Source of the DNA: SIG307 sp964545045 | GTDB taxonomy: Bacteria; Bacillota; Clostridia; Lachnospirales; Lachnospiraceae | DNA length: 23,313 bases | Assembly (NCBI GenBank): GCA_964545045.1 | Contig: CAZJEN010000042.1 | Location: forward strand, 1-23,313 | Direction of reading: 5' to 3' | In this document: positions 22,937 to 23,313 of the stretch, one piece after another | How the letters are laid out: each line of letters opens with the position of its first letter | Numbering within the stretch: the stretch's first letter is position 1 | Program-made: the position numbers and the translations under genes | Notes under the pieces: generated by a model | The model's input: the letters and a program-made list of their open reading frames with translations, nothing else | Databases searched by the model: none | What the model was told of the DNA's origin: nothing

Positions 22937-23242
22937 TTACATCATGACTATCCCCACATAATACGAAAGTAATGTAAAAAAAATTATTGAAATTAAAGTA
23001 AGTATATGTTTTATGCGTTTCTTCAAATGTGTCACTTTTTTTAATTTGAGGATAATTAAAACAGAGGACGCTGCGCCTATTCCAACCATAGATACGACTA
23101 CACTGATATATTCGCTTCCTGTCGTCAACCCTATAATCGCACATGTTATCAACCCAAGTGGCATAATTGGGTAATACCAAAGCAATACACTAACTGGTAT
23201 TACCCAATACTTTTTTATAATACTTATTAATTTACTTTTCAT
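22937..23242 (-). CDS. Small membrane protein of unknown function
   Basis: 101 residues with three hydrophobic segments (about 12-41, 44-66 and 80-100) and a basic loop (LKLKKVTHLKKRIKH) between the second and third, which suggests that loop faces the cytoplasm. The ATG at 23242 follows GGGGGGAG, a usable ribosome binding site. I do not recognise a family. Its codon use is more AT-rich than the metabolic genes nearby, and it lies beside a broken gene, so this end of the window may be a less stable region. An overlapping ORF in another frame (22905-23180) is a shadow. Confidence 0.65.
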   Translation of the reverse strand: MKSKLISIIKKYWVIPVSVLLWYYPIMPLGLITCAIIGLTTGSEYISVVVSMVGIGAASSVLIILKLKKVTHLKKRIKHILTLISIIFFTLLSYYVGIVMM

Positions 23243-23313
23243 ACTCCCCCCTAATCTACTGGACTGCGGTGGTTTTCAGCTACTCACTTCTGAAACCATC
23301 CTCATTTAAAATT

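Noticed and set aside
23280..23313. C-terminal end of another minus-strand gene (frame ILNEDGFRSE, then TAG)
   Set aside because: Only ten codons are inside the window, and a hairpin-like GGTTTCAG/CTGAAAACC overlaps it. Too little to support a gene.

Overview
The window reads as chromosomal DNA of a Gram-positive, fibre-degrading anaerobe of the Clostridia, most like a Lachnospiraceae (Butyrivibrio/Roseburia-type) gut or rumen bacterium. Reasons: strong GGAGG-type ribosome binding sites, consensus sigma-A promoters, U-run terminators, a TepA/SpoIIIE-type gene neighbourhood, formate-tetrahydrofolate ligase, and secreted xylan-degrading enzymes (GH10 xylanase with CBM36 and ricin-type modules; tandem CE1-type esterase lipoprotein). 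Every gene I accept is on the minus strand. I see no rRNA, tRNA, CRISPR or insertion sequence.

Layout, in transcription order from the right end. (1) 23242-22043: a small membrane protein, then a 5'-truncated gene joining the end of an XRE-type helix-turn-helix to a FlhA/FHIPEP-like C-terminal domain. (2) 21870-20593: metY with its own promoter and a clear terminator. (3) 20198-18129: modular secreted xylanase with its own promoter and terminator. (4) 17989-14842: TepA (ClpP-like protease), a 19-codon small ORF, and a lipoprotein with two near-duplicate esterase domains behind its own promoter. (5) 14815-10966: a perfect consensus promoter, a 33-codon leader ORF, an intrinsic terminator and then a heterodimeric ABC exporter pair; this resembles ribosome-mediated attenuation such as B. 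subtilis bmrB-bmrCD. (6) 10904-6673: uppP and ftsK/spoIIIE. ftsK carries a perfect in-frame 339-bp tandem duplication in which a single base change makes an amber codon, splitting the gene. (7) 6617-4509: a DUF1622 membrane protein and fhs, ending at a long structured terminator. (8) 4372-4019: a non-coding array of 14 alternating inverted half-sites (TTGGTA/TACCAA) with a 53-bp period. (9) 3904-1: a tight six-gene operon of nucleotide-related enzymes (two NUDIX hydrolases, a divergent RdgB/HAM1 pyrophosphatase, an HD hydrolase), a zinc-ribbon methyltransferase and an unknown protein.

The most unusual item is the phased half-site array between the fhs terminator and the promoter of the nucleotide-enzyme operon: spacings alternate 22 and 31 bp, about two and three helical turns, with no conservation between sites. 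Next are the ftsK duplication with its amber stop, the candidate leader-peptide attenuator of the ABC exporter, and the HTH-FlhA remnant. All functional statements rest on motif recognition by eye; no database search was run.
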